Counted from the stretch's first letter, positions 30,629 through 38,509 are shown. The stretch: DNA of 43,752 bases from an uncultured Eubacteriales bacterium (GCA_900320085.1 ONRC01000014.1:1-43752), one strand, 5' to 3'. The notes: generated by a model not told the origin, from the letters alone. Program-made: numbers and translations.

Positions 30629-31396
30629 ATGGTGCGATTGAATTTGCAGCGGTTTGGCGAGCATACGGAACCCATGGACGACAATACCGGGGACGTCACC
30701 GGTGAGGAAGCTACGGGAACAACTGAAAATGGACGGACGGACTTTCGCCAGCTGATCGCCGGGGAGTACCGGCAGGACTATGAAAAAGCAGTGGGCCAGC
30801 GCATCCAGGCGGCCATCCAGCAGCGGTTCAAGAATCAGCAGGATTACAAAAAGCAGCTGGACGCCGTGCAGCCCATCCTGCAAACGCTGGGCGGCAGGTA
30901 CGGCCTGAACGCGGAGGACGTGGCGGGCATCGCCGACAGACTGCGGCAGGAGCCGGACAATGCGCAAAACCCGGAACCGGCAGATACACCTGCGGCGGCT
31001 CATGATTATATGCAGGAGCATGTGCGCGGCGTGAACGCGCAGGTGGAAGCGCTGAAAAAGGAGTTTCCCGGCTTTGACCTGATGGCGGAGATGCGGAATC
31101 CCGCATTCGTGCGCATGACATCCCCCGGCGTGGGCATGAGCGTGAAGGACGCGTTTTTCGCTGTGCACGGTCTGGAAATCCAACGGGACAGTATGCTCTA
31201 CGCCGCGCAGCAGGCGGGTGAGCGGGTCGCGGCCAGCGTGATGGCCGGAGCCAGCCGTCCCCGGGAAAACGGGCTGGACCCCGCGGGCAGCGCGGACATG
31301 GGCGTGAATGTGCAGAGCATGGACCGGAAAACCCGCGCGGAATACCGCCGCAGGATCCGGAACGGGGAGAAAATCAATTTCATGGATCAGGTGTGA
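30629..31396 (+). CDS. Phage capsid scaffolding-like protein
   Basis: 255 residues beginning MVRLNLQRFGE, the short N-terminal sequence typical of Firmicutes phage scaffold and capsid genes (LNLQxFAE). A Gly/Thr-rich disordered segment (12-36) precedes helical charged sequence (QDYEKAVGQRIQAAIQQRF, DYMQEHVRGVNAQVEALKKE) and a C-terminal basic tail, the normal scaffold layout. It lies directly before the capsid gene, the usual order. GAAGGAG precedes ATG 30629; the open frame upstream to 30584 lacks a site. No protease or portal gene precedes it. Confidence 0.75.
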   Translation: MVRLNLQRFGEHTEPMDDNTGDVTGEEATGTTENGRTDFRQLIAGEYRQDYEKAVGQRIQAAIQQRFKNQQDYKKQLDAVQPILQTLGGRYGLNAEDVAGIADRLRQEPDNAQNPEPADTPAAAHDYMQEHVRGVNAQVEALKKEFPGFDLMAEMRNPAFVRMTSPGVGMSVKDAFFAVHGLEIQRDSMLYAAQQAGERVAASVMAGASRPRENGLDPAGSADMGVNVQSMDRKTRAEYRRRIRNGEKINFMDQV

Positions 31397-31400
31397 CAGC

Positions 31401-31443
31401 ACCTCATCAGGCGCTTCGCGCCACCTTCCCCTCAAGGGGAAGG
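31401..31443 (+). repeat. Composite two-hairpin repeat, copy 1 (between scaffold and capsid)
   Basis: ACCTCATCAG leads into GGCGC-TTC-GCGCC (31410-31422) and then CCTTCCCC-TCAA-GGGGAAGG (31424-31443). The same block with changed stem bases recurs at 32788-32832, 33225-33308 and 33350-33497. Confidence 0.85.
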
Positions 31444-31465
31444 CAATTAAAAAGGAGGTAACGAG

Positions 31466-32752
31466 ATGATTTTTCATTGGATGAAACGCGATATGCTGAT
31501 GGCCGACAGCGGCGGCCAGGGCGGCTATCCGGTGGCGAACACCGGCAACTACACCAACGCCTACACCGGCGCGGAAACGCCCTTTGACCAGAACCACACC
31601 ATGGCCCCGCAGATCAAGGAATGGTACAACACTGAGGCGCTGGAAAACGCCCGGAGCAACCACGTGTTTGCCCAGTTCGCCAAGAGCATTCCCCTGCCCG
31701 AGCATCACGGCATGACCGTGGAAATGCGCAAGGCCAATTCCTTTGGCGACGTGCCACGCCTGAAGGAGGGCGTGATTCCCGACGGTCAGGAGTTCGGTTA
31801 CAGCGCGGTGCAGGCCACCGTGTATGAATACGGCGCGTATACGCCCCTGGGCCGCCGCCTGGAACGCCACGCCATCGACCCCGTGGCCCAGGACGCCGCG
31901 GAGGAAATGGGCGCGGCCGGCGGCAACACCCAGGACAAGATCGCCCGGAACGTGGCCATCAGCGGCAGCAACGTGATGTACTGCGACAAGGCGGATGGCA
32001 CGAAGATTTCTTCCCGCTCCCAGCTGACCGGCGACTGCGTGCTGACGCCCACCATGGTGAACCGTGCCGTGACCTGGCTGAAAAAGCACAAGGCCCCCAA
32101 GATCGACGGCAAGTACATCGCTATCGTGCACCCCTCCGTCACCTATGACCTGCGAGAAACCAAGGGTTGGCTGGACGCCCACGAATACGCGCATCCCGAC
32201 GAAATCTACAATGGGGAGATCGGCGAGCTCCACGGCGTGCGCTTCATTGAAAGCGACAATGCCAAGGTGTACCGGGGCAAGCCCCTGGCCAGCAACAGCG
32301 ACACCCTGCTGGTCAACGGCGCGATTTCCAGCGCGGGCAAGACCATCACCTTTGACGGCGGCACCGTGGCGGCTCACGCGCTGAAAGACCGCTATATCCT
32401 GGTGGGCAATGTGAAGTGCCTGGTGAGCGACAACACCGCCACCACCATCACCGTGACCGAGAACGTGAACGGCATTGCGGACAATACCGTCATCTATCCC
32501 GGCGAAGGCGGCGCGGAGGGCATCGCGGTCTACGGCTGCGTGTTCCTGGGCAAGAACGCCTTCGGTATGATCGACGTGGGCGGCGGCAACATGGAGGTCA
32601 TCATCAAGACCCCCGAACAGGCCGGCGGCCCCCTCAACCAGTTCGGCACCATCGGCGTGTACTTCGAGACCGGCGGCGCGGTGCTCTATGAGGAACGCCT
32701 GCTGCGCGTGGAGTGCGGCAGCCATTACAGTGACGTGGACGAGGACGAGTAA
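31466..32752 (+). CDS. N4-gp56-family major capsid protein
   Basis: 428 residues. The family pattern is clear: an N-terminal arm (NTGNYTNAYTGAETPFDQNH), FAKSIPLPEHHGMTVEMRK, the YIAIVHPSVTYDLR block (about residues 214-227) and IGELHGVRFIES (about 252-263). Residues about 280-355 form an extra beta-rich insertion (GKTITFDGGTVAAH to NTVIYPGEGG), probably a surface domain. N4-gp56 capsids adopt the HK97 fold. AAGGAGG precedes ATG 31466. The gene is intact and in usual order after the scaffold. It is not an encapsulin. Confidence 0.92.
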   Translation: MIFHWMKRDMLMADSGGQGGYPVANTGNYTNAYTGAETPFDQNHTMAPQIKEWYNTEALENARSNHVFAQFAKSIPLPEHHGMTVEMRKANSFGDVPRLKEGVIPDGQEFGYSAVQATVYEYGAYTPLGRRLERHAIDPVAQDAAEEMGAAGGNTQDKIARNVAISGSNVMYCDKADGTKISSRSQLTGDCVLTPTMVNRAVTWLKKHKAPKIDGKYIAIVHPSVTYDLRETKGWLDAHEYAHPDEIYNGEIGELHGVRFIESDNAKVYRGKPLASNSDTLLVNGAISSAGKTITFDGGTVAAHALKDRYILVGNVKCLVSDNTATTITVTENVNGIADNTVIYPGEGGAEGIAVYGCVFLGKNAFGMIDVGGGNMEVIIKTPEQAGGPLNQFGTIGVYFETGGAVLYEERLLRVECGSHYSDVDEDE

Positions 32753-32763
32753 CGGAAGAAACT

Positions 32764-32852
32764 CCTGGGGGAAACCGCTCTTTGGAAACCTCATCCGGCC
32801 CTTCGGGCCACCTTCCCCTACGAGGGGAAGGCTTAGAGCGGTTTCCCCCAGG
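32764..32852 (+). repeat. Composite repeat, copy 2, inside an 18-bp perfect inverted repeat
   Basis: Outer arms 32764-32781 and 32835-32852 are perfectly complementary over 18 bases. Inside are the two hairpins of the repeat family (GGCCC-TTC-GGGCC and CCTTCCCC-TACG-A-GGGGAAGG, 32788-32832). Together they form a three-way junction between the capsid gene and the next gene. Confidence 0.85.
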
Positions 32853-32934
32853 CCCCCTTCTGAGAAAGCCATATAAGGGACAATATCAATATCGTGAATC
32901 AAACATATTCAAAATCCAAAAGGAGAGGAAAGAT

Positions 32935-33180
32935 ATGAATCAGCAGTACGATCCCTGGCAGGATATGCGCACGGTGTACATCCCCAAGCGCAGCCGCACT
33001 GAACAGAATACCCTGGAGGTGGGCGTGAACGACAAGACCTATTTCGTGCCCAAGGAGCAGTTTGTGGAGGTGCCCATGCCCCTGTGGGAAGTGATCCATG
33101 AAATGCTGGACGCGCAGAAGGCCATGGAGCAGGAAGCCGCCCGCACTTCCGGCACCAGAGAGTATGCCATGAGCGTCTGA
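32935..33180 (+). CDS. Small phage head protein
   Basis: 81 residues. VYIPKRSRTEQNTLEVGVNDKTYFVPKEQFVEVP resembles the short protein found right after N4-gp56 capsid genes in Firmicutes phages (pattern: fxPR...vsVNGxxYxxPrG...VP, then a helix). Shown in short: VYIPKRSRTEQN, VGVNDKTYFVPKEQ. AAAGGAGAGG precedes ATG 32935. Likely a minor head or capsid-associated protein. Codons upstream in the same frame (from 32782) fall in the repeat and lack a ribosome site. Confidence 0.7.
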   Translation: MNQQYDPWQDMRTVYIPKRSRTEQNTLEVGVNDKTYFVPKEQFVEVPMPLWEVIHEMLDAQKAMEQEAARTSGTREYAMSV

Positions 33181-33224
33181 ATGTGGTAAAAGGACACTTT
33201 ATTGCTATAAACCATTTCCCAAAA

Positions 33225-33308
33225 GCCTTCCCCTGGGAGGGGAAGGTGGGCCGCGCGGAATCAAGATTGAGAGAGAAGTCAAACATTTTCGCGCGGCTCG
33301 GATGAGGT
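33225..33308 (-). repeat. Composite repeat, copy 3 (inverted, with 32-base loop)
   Basis: In reverse orientation: CCTTCCCC/GGGGAAGG hairpin (33226-33246), then arms GCCGCGCG (33250-33257) and CGCGCGGC (33290-33297) enclosing a loop of exactly 32 bases, then the ATGAGGT end. The loop is related to that of copy 4. Confidence 0.8.
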
Positions 33309-33349
33309 GAACTCACCCGACAATATATGAACAAGTAACAGGGAGGAGC

Positions 33350-33497
33350 ACCTCATCCGTCAGGCGCGAATTGACTTGAACACACTTTCCATCTTGTTTC
33401 CGCGCCTGACACCTTCCGGGGCTGCCGCCCGGCCTTCGCGGGAATCAGTCCACTGGACTGATTCCCGGGCGCTGCGGCCCCCCTGCGAGGGGAAGGC
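33350..33497 (+). repeat. Composite repeat, copy 4 (expanded)
   Basis: Arms GTCAGGCGCG (33359-33368) and 33401-33410 enclose a 32-base loop. An extra stem-loop follows: GGGAATCAGTCCA (33440-33452) is the exact complement of 33454-33466. The block closes with GCGAGGGGAAGGC. Aligned without gaps, its loop matches the reverse complement of the copy 3 loop at 20 of 32 bases. Confidence 0.8.
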
Positions 33498-33559
33498 TTT
33501 TGGCTGCGTTTTCCAACTTGTGTTATAGCGTGATAGTGTCCTTGAAAGGAGCTGATACC

Positions 33560-33940
33560 ATGACCATCGAACAGGCCATTTTTCAGGCGGATGAGCTGAA
33601 GCCGAATCAGGTGGCGAAGGCGCAGAAGATCACTTGGCTGAGCCAATTGGACCGGCGGATTTTCAAGGAAGTTATTTCCGCGCATGAGCCGGACGCGGAC
33701 ACGCCGAAGACCTTTGCCGGGTACACCCAGGATACCCCGGCGGATACAGAATTGCTGGTGAAAGCGCCGTATGACGACCTGTATCCCTGCTTCCTGCAAA
33801 TGCACATCGACCTGGTGAACCTGGAATATGACAAATACAACAACAGCCTGCTGCTGTTCAGCAATGCCTGGGGCCAGTTCGCCCGGGCGTATCACCGCGA
33901 GCACCGCTTCAAACAGGAAGCAAATTCGCTGAAATTCTGA
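33560..33940 (+). CDS. Phage head-tail connector-like protein
   Basis: 126 residues, mostly helical. The order DELKPNQVAKAQKITWLSQLD, then TELLVKAPYDDLYPCFLQMHID, then NLEYDKYNNSLLLFSNAWGQF (quoted here only in part: ELLVKAPYDDLYPCF, YDKYNNSLLLFSNAW) matches the small adaptor proteins found behind capsid genes in many Clostridia prophages. GAAAGGAG precedes ATG 33560. It is separated from the head protein by the repeat-filled gap but only 13 bases from the next gene. Confidence 0.75.
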   Translation: MTIEQAIFQADELKPNQVAKAQKITWLSQLDRRIFKEVISAHEPDADTPKTFAGYTQDTPADTELLVKAPYDDLYPCFLQMHIDLVNLEYDKYNNSLLLFSNAWGQFARAYHREHRFKQEANSLKF

Positions 33941-33953
33941 GGGAGGGACGGGC

Positions 33954-35741
33954 ATGCACTATCCGAAACTGAAAGCGATCCCCTCTCGAACCCTGTGGAC
34001 GGAGCAGTTTACCGGCCTTGACCGCCGTCCCCGCACCTACGACGGCGCCTTTGACGCCATGGGCAATATGACCGGCGAAAGCTGGCCTCTGCTGTGCAGT
34101 CGGAAAAAGCGCGGCATCGTGGCCGAGCTGGAGCAGCCGCTGGGGCTGATGGCGATGGAAAAGCTGGCCTGGATCGACGGCAATACCCTGTACTATGACG
34201 GGCAGCCCACGCCAATCACCGATCTGTCACTGGCGCCGGACATGCTGCCCAAGCAGATGGTGTCTATGGGCGCGTACCTGCTTGTGTTTCCCGATGGCGT
34301 GTACTGCAACACGGTGGATATGTCGGATCATGGCTCCATCAACCGGCTCTATGCTTCGCCCGCCGGTCAGGCGGTGACCTTTGCTTTGTGCACGCTGGAA
34401 GGTCAGGAATATCCCCGGGGCAAAATGACCGTGAGCGATACCGAACCGCAGGAACCGGAAGCAGGGGACTACTGGCTGGACACCAGCGAAAAAACGCATG
34501 TGCTGTACACCTGGAACGGCGAATGGACAGCAGTTTCCAGCGTATATGTGCGCATCGGCGCACCGGGGATCGGCAGGGGACTCAAGGTGCAGGACGGCGT
34601 GACCCTGAGCGGGATTCAGTATGCCGGAAGTGACGAGGCGCTGAGAGCGCAGTTCGATTTTCTGAACGCTGCGCAGATCGTGCAGGCGGTGGGGGAGGAC
34701 TGGATCGTCGTTTCCGGCGTGATCGATCAGAATTACACCCAGACTGCCGGATGCGTCCGGGCGGACCGTAAGGCACCCGCGATGGATTATGTGATCGAAT
34801 GCAACAACCGCCTGTGGGGCTGCCGGTACGGAGAGCAGGACGGGGAAACCGTCAACATGATGTATGCCTGTGCCTTGGGGGACTTTACCAACTGGCAGAA
34901 GTTCGCGGGCACCAGCCAGGACAGCTATTTTGCGTATTTGGGTTCCGACGGGCCGTTCACCGGCGCGGTGACGCACCGGGGTACGCCCTGCTTTTTCAAG
35001 GAAAACTGCCTGCATCGGGTTTATGGGGAAATCCCCGCCAACTTTCAGATGCAGACAACCCAGTGCGACGGCGTGAACCCCGGCAGCGGCGATACCCTCG
35101 TTTCCGCCAACGGCATGATGTATTACCTCAGCACTCACGGCGTGCAGCGGTTCGACGGACTACCGGAATGCGTGAGCAAAGCGCTGGGCCCGGGCAAGCT
35201 GAGCTTCGGCGCGGCGGGCGTGATGAACGGGAAGTATTATCTGTCCGCGCAGGAAGCGGACGACGGATGGAGCCTGTATGTGCTGGACACCGACAAAGGC
35301 GTATGGCACCGGCAGGACGACGCCCGGGCATTGGCTTTCGCGGCGCTGAACGGGGAAATGTACATGCTTTGCCGGAACGGCATGCTGTATGCCCTGAACG
35401 GCATGGCGGGCACCCCCGAACCGGAGGCGGTGACCTGGTACGCGGAAACGGCGGAAATGGGGTATGATGATCCCGGCCACCAATATCTGAGCCGGTTTCT
35501 GCTGCGGATGAAGCTGGAAGGCGACGCGGAGTGCCGCTTTCTGGTGCAGTACGATTCCGACGGCGTATGGCTGGAGCGCGGCAGCCTGAGCGGAAACGGC
35601 AAAACGGGCCTGCGCCTGATTCCCATTGTGCCCAGGCGCTGCCAGCACATGAAGGTGCGGCTGGAGGGCAGCGGCGGGATGCAGCTGTTCGGCATGGCCC
35701 GGGTGGTGTCCGAGGGAAGCGACGGCGGGATCAGCGCATGA
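33954..35741 (+). CDS. Phage tail-hub or stopper-like beta-propeller protein
   Basis: 595 residues, almost entirely beta-type sequence with repeated short Trp/Tyr/Gly strands (KLAWIDGNTLYYDG, VLYTWNGEWTAV, RLWGCRYGEQDGE, GMLYALNGMAG). The layout fits podovirus-type tail-hub or head-completion proteins of the P22 gp10 kind, and the position after the connector fits too. GAGGGAGG precedes the ATG. Family assignment is by context and fold impression, not by a strong motif. Confidence 0.65.
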   Translation: MHYPKLKAIPSRTLWTEQFTGLDRRPRTYDGAFDAMGNMTGESWPLLCSRKKRGIVAELEQPLGLMAMEKLAWIDGNTLYYDGQPTPITDLSLAPDMLPKQMVSMGAYLLVFPDGVYCNTVDMSDHGSINRLYASPAGQAVTFALCTLEGQEYPRGKMTVSDTEPQEPEAGDYWLDTSEKTHVLYTWNGEWTAVSSVYVRIGAPGIGRGLKVQDGVTLSGIQYAGSDEALRAQFDFLNAAQIVQAVGEDWIVVSGVIDQNYTQTAGCVRADRKAPAMDYVIECNNRLWGCRYGEQDGETVNMMYACALGDFTNWQKFAGTSQDSYFAYLGSDGPFTGAVTHRGTPCFFKENCLHRVYGEIPANFQMQTTQCDGVNPGSGDTLVSANGMMYYLSTHGVQRFDGLPECVSKALGPGKLSFGAAGVMNGKYYLSAQEADDGWSLYVLDTDKGVWHRQDDARALAFAALNGEMYMLCRNGMLYALNGMAGTPEPEAVTWYAETAEMGYDDPGHQYLSRFLLRMKLEGDAECRFLVQYDSDGVWLERGSLSGNGKTGLRLIPIVPRRCQHMKVRLEGSGGMQLFGMARVVSEGSDGGISA

Positions 35742-35758
35742 GCAAAGGAGGAAAAGAG

Positions 35759-36460
35759 ATGCTTCTAAAGCCCCAAAGGGAGGAACCAAACGAGGTTGGC
35801 GCTGCTTATGAAGTACCGAACAGCGGCAGGCTCCGCTTTCTCAGTCCGGTAGTCTTGTCGGCGCAAAGATACCTGCGATCTGCGATGAGCAAAAAGCTAT
35901 CCCCGTATCAGAGCCGCTATGAAACGCAGATTTCCGGGCTGTACGATCAGATCATGAACCGGCCCGCTTTTTCCTACGACGCCAGCCGCGACCCGCTGTT
36001 CCAGCAGTACCGGAACCAGTATATCCGGGAGGGACAGCGCGCCATGCAGGACAGCATCGGCGCGTCGGCGGCGCTCACCGGCGGTTACGGAAACAGCTGG
36101 GCCGCGACGGCGGGCTATCAGGCTTACGGGGAATACCTGAAAGCGCTGAACGATCAACTGCCCGAGCTGCAAAAGCAGGCCCGGGAGGAATACGACGCGG
36201 AGGGAAAAGCGCTCACGGACAAGGCAAACCTGACGCTGAACCTGGATAACCGGGAATACGGCTGGTATCGGGACGCGATGAACGATTGGCAATTTGACGC
36301 CAAGCTGGCCCTGGAACAGCGGAAATTTGACTTTCAGGTGAAGAAATACCAGGATGCGCTGCTCGCGTCCGCAGGCATTCAGAGCATACCCATGATGGAG
36401 GAAGACGCTGCGCGTTTGCAGCAGCAGATCCTGGAAAGAAAAAAACAGACGGGGAGATGA
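35759..36460 (+). CDS. Phage internal virion or DNA-transfer-like protein (short form)
   Basis: 233 residues. The core YETQISGLYDQIMNRPAFSYD, then DPLFQQYRNQYIREGQRAM, then ALTGGYGNSWAATAGYQAYGEY belongs to a family common in Clostridia phages, usually as part of much longer (over 500 residue) virion proteins; only this unit is present here. AAAGGAGG precedes ATG 35759. An ATG at 35738, overlapping the previous stop, is the alternative. A 42-residue N-terminal segment before MSKKLSPYQ is atypical and basic. Confidence 0.65.
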   Translation: MLLKPQREEPNEVGAAYEVPNSGRLRFLSPVVLSAQRYLRSAMSKKLSPYQSRYETQISGLYDQIMNRPAFSYDASRDPLFQQYRNQYIREGQRAMQDSIGASAALTGGYGNSWAATAGYQAYGEYLKALNDQLPELQKQAREEYDAEGKALTDKANLTLNLDNREYGWYRDAMNDWQFDAKLALEQRKFDFQVKKYQDALLASAGIQSIPMMEEDAARLQQQILERKKQTGR

Positions 36461-36464
36461 TCCA

Positions 36465-37571
36465 ATGGCTTATCTGGCGGATATCCAGTATCCCGTGCAG
36501 GTGAAGGATGTAAAGCAGGTGATGGATTATCTGCGGCAGATGGAGGACCAGCTGCGGTATGTGATCGCACACATCGGCCCCGAAAATATCCAGCCCAGCG
36601 CGGTTGGCGAGGAACAGCTCAGCCCAGCGGTAAGGGAAGATATGCGCTCGGTGCGGAAATCGGTAAAGGACCTGCGGAGAAACGTAAGCAGCTACCGCCA
36701 GACGGCAGAGGAAATCGCCCTGGAGGTGCGCCGCATGGCGGAGGACGGCGTGGAAAAGGTCAATAATTCCGCGCTGACGATCAACGCCCATGGGATCGAC
36801 ATGTCCGGCGGCGAAATCAACATTCGCGCGGGCAGCGCCTTTCGGGCAAAGAGCGGCGGACTGTTCGAGGTATTCGCCGCGGACGAAAACAGCTGCCTCA
36901 AGTTCGGCGGCACGGAGGACAGCCCCAATGCTTCCCTGGGCAACGGCGGTACGCTGCGGGTCAAAACCATCTATGCCGACAGCATCCATACGGGCAGCGG
37001 AGATTTTCTGTCCGGCGGGGAAGCGCTGGGGAACAGCCAAGTGGTGGTATCGGCGGTGAAGCCGGAGGGACATGGCATCCTATGGGTGCGGCCCCAGACG
37101 GCGAATATTGCGGATTATACCCTGATACCCTCATCTGCCATCGCTATGAATGGAGCTTCCCCTGAACAAACCCTGACCCTTACGCGCAGCCGTCCCTCTC
37201 CATTGGAAGGACAGACCTGCCGCTACGGGGTCAAGTTCAACATCTATAACGCGTCAGGCTCCTGCAGCTGGACGGGTGTACAGGTGCATTTGATGCGTGC
37301 GGGCCAATCGCCGCTGCTGATTTATCAGAGCGCTCCGAACACACAGGTAGGTGTGGGAGACTATTTCCGGGTGGACACGCTTTCATCTCCCTCCGGATTT
37401 CTGGACAACCTGACCGCGTCGGGGAGCATCCAAATGCGGATCACTGTGACGAAAAGCACCGGCACCCAAGCCAATTTTTCCGTCAACAGCCCGGTCATCC
37501 TGCGCTGCGTTGCTGCGGAAGGAGCATCCGCCGATGGGACGCAGCCCTGCGAGATCCGGTATATCCCATAA
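36465..37571 (+). CDS. Phage tail-fibre or adhesin-like protein
   Basis: 368 residues. An N-terminal coiled coil (13-100; VKQVMDYLRQMEDQLRYV, RSVRKSVKDLRRNV) leads to a Gly/Ser-rich beta region (100-185, INAHGIDMSGGEINIRAG) typical of trimeric fibres and a beta-sandwich C-terminus (195-368). It follows the previous gene by 4 bases and ends the cassette, followed by a strong terminator. A host-binding role is inferred from layout. No lysis gene follows. Confidence 0.6.
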   Translation: MAYLADIQYPVQVKDVKQVMDYLRQMEDQLRYVIAHIGPENIQPSAVGEEQLSPAVREDMRSVRKSVKDLRRNVSSYRQTAEEIALEVRRMAEDGVEKVNNSALTINAHGIDMSGGEINIRAGSAFRAKSGGLFEVFAADENSCLKFGGTEDSPNASLGNGGTLRVKTIYADSIHTGSGDFLSGGEALGNSQVVVSAVKPEGHGILWVRPQTANIADYTLIPSSAIAMNGASPEQTLTLTRSRPSPLEGQTCRYGVKFNIYNASGSCSWTGVQVHLMRAGQSPLLIYQSAPNTQVGVGDYFRVDTLSSPSGFLDNLTASGSIQMRITVTKSTGTQANFSVNSPVILRCVAAEGASADGTQPCEIRYIP

Positions 37572-37580
37572 TAAACAAAC

Positions 37581-37620
37581 CCGTAAACGGATATTGAGCT
37601 GTCCGTTTACGGTATTTTTA
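37581..37620 (+). terminator. Terminator of the phage-like cassette
   Basis: CCGTAAACGGA (37581-37591) pairs perfectly with 37602-37612, followed by TATTTTTA. It closes the plus-strand cassette. Confidence 0.85.
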
Positions 37621-37625
37621 TATTG

Positions 37626-37648
37626 AAAAAACCCCCGTCCTGGACGGG
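37626..37648 (-). terminator. Terminator of the secreted-protein gene
   Basis: CCCGTC (37634-37639) pairs with 37643-37648; the minus strand then reads GGTTTTTTC. It lies 22 bases past the stop at 37670, back to back with the cassette terminator. Confidence 0.85.
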
Positions 37649-37669
37649 AGTAAAAAATTGCGAAGGATG

Positions 37670-38176
37670 TTACCGAACGCTGTTATACACGAGACGGCCG
37701 GTGCTGACTTCGCGGAACTGCTGGAAGCCAATGTCGCGCACAGCCTGGATGTCAGCGGCGGGAGCGTAAGCAACGCCCACCAGTTCACCCTGGCGGTTGT
37801 AGCACACGATCCAATCGCCCTGCACGGTGATGAACGCGCGGTCTTCGCGGGTGGCAACCGGATATTCAACCAGTTCGTCACCGATGTAGCGGTAGATCAC
37901 TTTCGCCACGCCGGGCTGGTAGTAATGGCCGAAGAGATAGGCAGAAGCGGTCAGGCTTTCGCTCACACCCAGTTCTTCCACTTTCAGTTCGAAGGGCCAG
38001 CAGGCATACAGCTTATCGACGGGCTTGCTCAGGGTAATGGCAGTGATGCCATTCTTGGTCTTGGTGGTCATGGAAGCAAAGGCATCACGCTGGGGAACCG
38101 GGGGGATCTCAGCCAGAGCGACGGCGCAGGAGCACAGAAGTACGGCGGCAAGAATCAGGGCAACGATCTTTTTCAT
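37670..38176 (-). CDS. Small secreted protein of unknown function
   Basis: 168 residues with a signal peptide (MKKIVALILAAVLLCSCAVALA). Cleavage after ALA gives a mature protein starting EIPPVPQRD; a C-S-C in the signal could be misread as a lipobox. The mature part is beta-rich and acidic-neutral (AKVIYRYIGDELVEYPVATRED, RAFITVQGDWIVCYNRQGELVGVAY). No family recognised. AGAGGAG precedes the ATG. It has a strong promoter with tandem upstream boxes, so it is probably regulated. Confidence 0.75.
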   Translation of the reverse strand: MKKIVALILAAVLLCSCAVALAEIPPVPQRDAFASMTTKTKNGITAITLSKPVDKLYACWPFELKVEELGVSESLTASAYLFGHYYQPGVAKVIYRYIGDELVEYPVATREDRAFITVQGDWIVCYNRQGELVGVAYAPAADIQAVRDIGFQQFREVSTGRLVYNSVR

Positions 38177-38235
38177 CTTGAAAATCTCCTCTGCAATTTT
38201 ATTTTGACCATGGAAACGATTGGATGATCATTTAT

Positions 38236-38264
38236 ATCATATCTTATTCGGGTCAATTCGTCAA
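38236..38264 (-). promoter_or_regulatory. Promoter of the secreted-protein gene
   Basis: Minus-strand TTGACG (38264-38259), 17-base spacer, TATGAT (38241-38236). Transcription would start near 38229, about 53 bases before the ATG. Confidence 0.8.
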
Positions 38265-38269
38265 GTGTA

Positions 38270-38307
38270 TTCTGTGACAATTACAAAAGTTCTGTGACAA
38301 TTACAAA
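38270..38307 (-). promoter_or_regulatory. Tandem 18-base boxes upstream of the promoter
   Basis: TTCTGTGACAATTACAAA occurs at 38270-38287 and again, identically, at 38290-38307. The 20-base period is about two helical turns, and the nearer box ends 5 bases upstream of the -35. This is the usual arrangement for a dimeric or tandem transcription activator. The regulator is unknown. Confidence 0.75.
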
Positions 38308-38471
38308 CGTATCTTTTTCTCAAGTTCGGAAAAAATGCTTGCCATTTGGAGGAAGGCGGCGCTCATGGGGTCAATCTCTCCGCTGCGGAAATCCGCCTTG
38401 CCGCAACTGCTTTTGATAGTTTGCCGCCGCCTTTTCAGACAGCTTACTCACTTTGCTTCATATAAACAAAA

Positions 38472-38509
38472 CCCCCTTTCCCTGACCGTTTCCAATCAGG
38501 GAAAGGGGG
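38472..38509 (-). terminator. Terminator of gapA
   Basis: CCCCCTTTCCCTGA (38472-38485) pairs perfectly over 14 bases with 38496-38509; the minus strand then reads TTTTGTTT. Confidence 0.93.

Larger units (their letters stand above)
33181..33559. other. 379-bp gap filled by two structured repeats
   Basis: There is no gene in this space, although phage structural genes normally abut. It holds repeat copies 3 (33225-33308) and 4 (33350-33497), which account for most of the length. Confidence 0.75.

Noticed and set aside
31466..32752. Encapsulin shell protein
   Set aside because: It has N4-gp56 capsid sequence blocks, a scaffold gene before it and connector/tail genes after it; no cargo gene is adjacent.
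30542..32902. Long minus-strand open frame across scaffold and capsid genes
   Set aside because: It runs through intergenic repeats and is antisense to two recognisable phage genes; composition is His/Val-rich shadow type.
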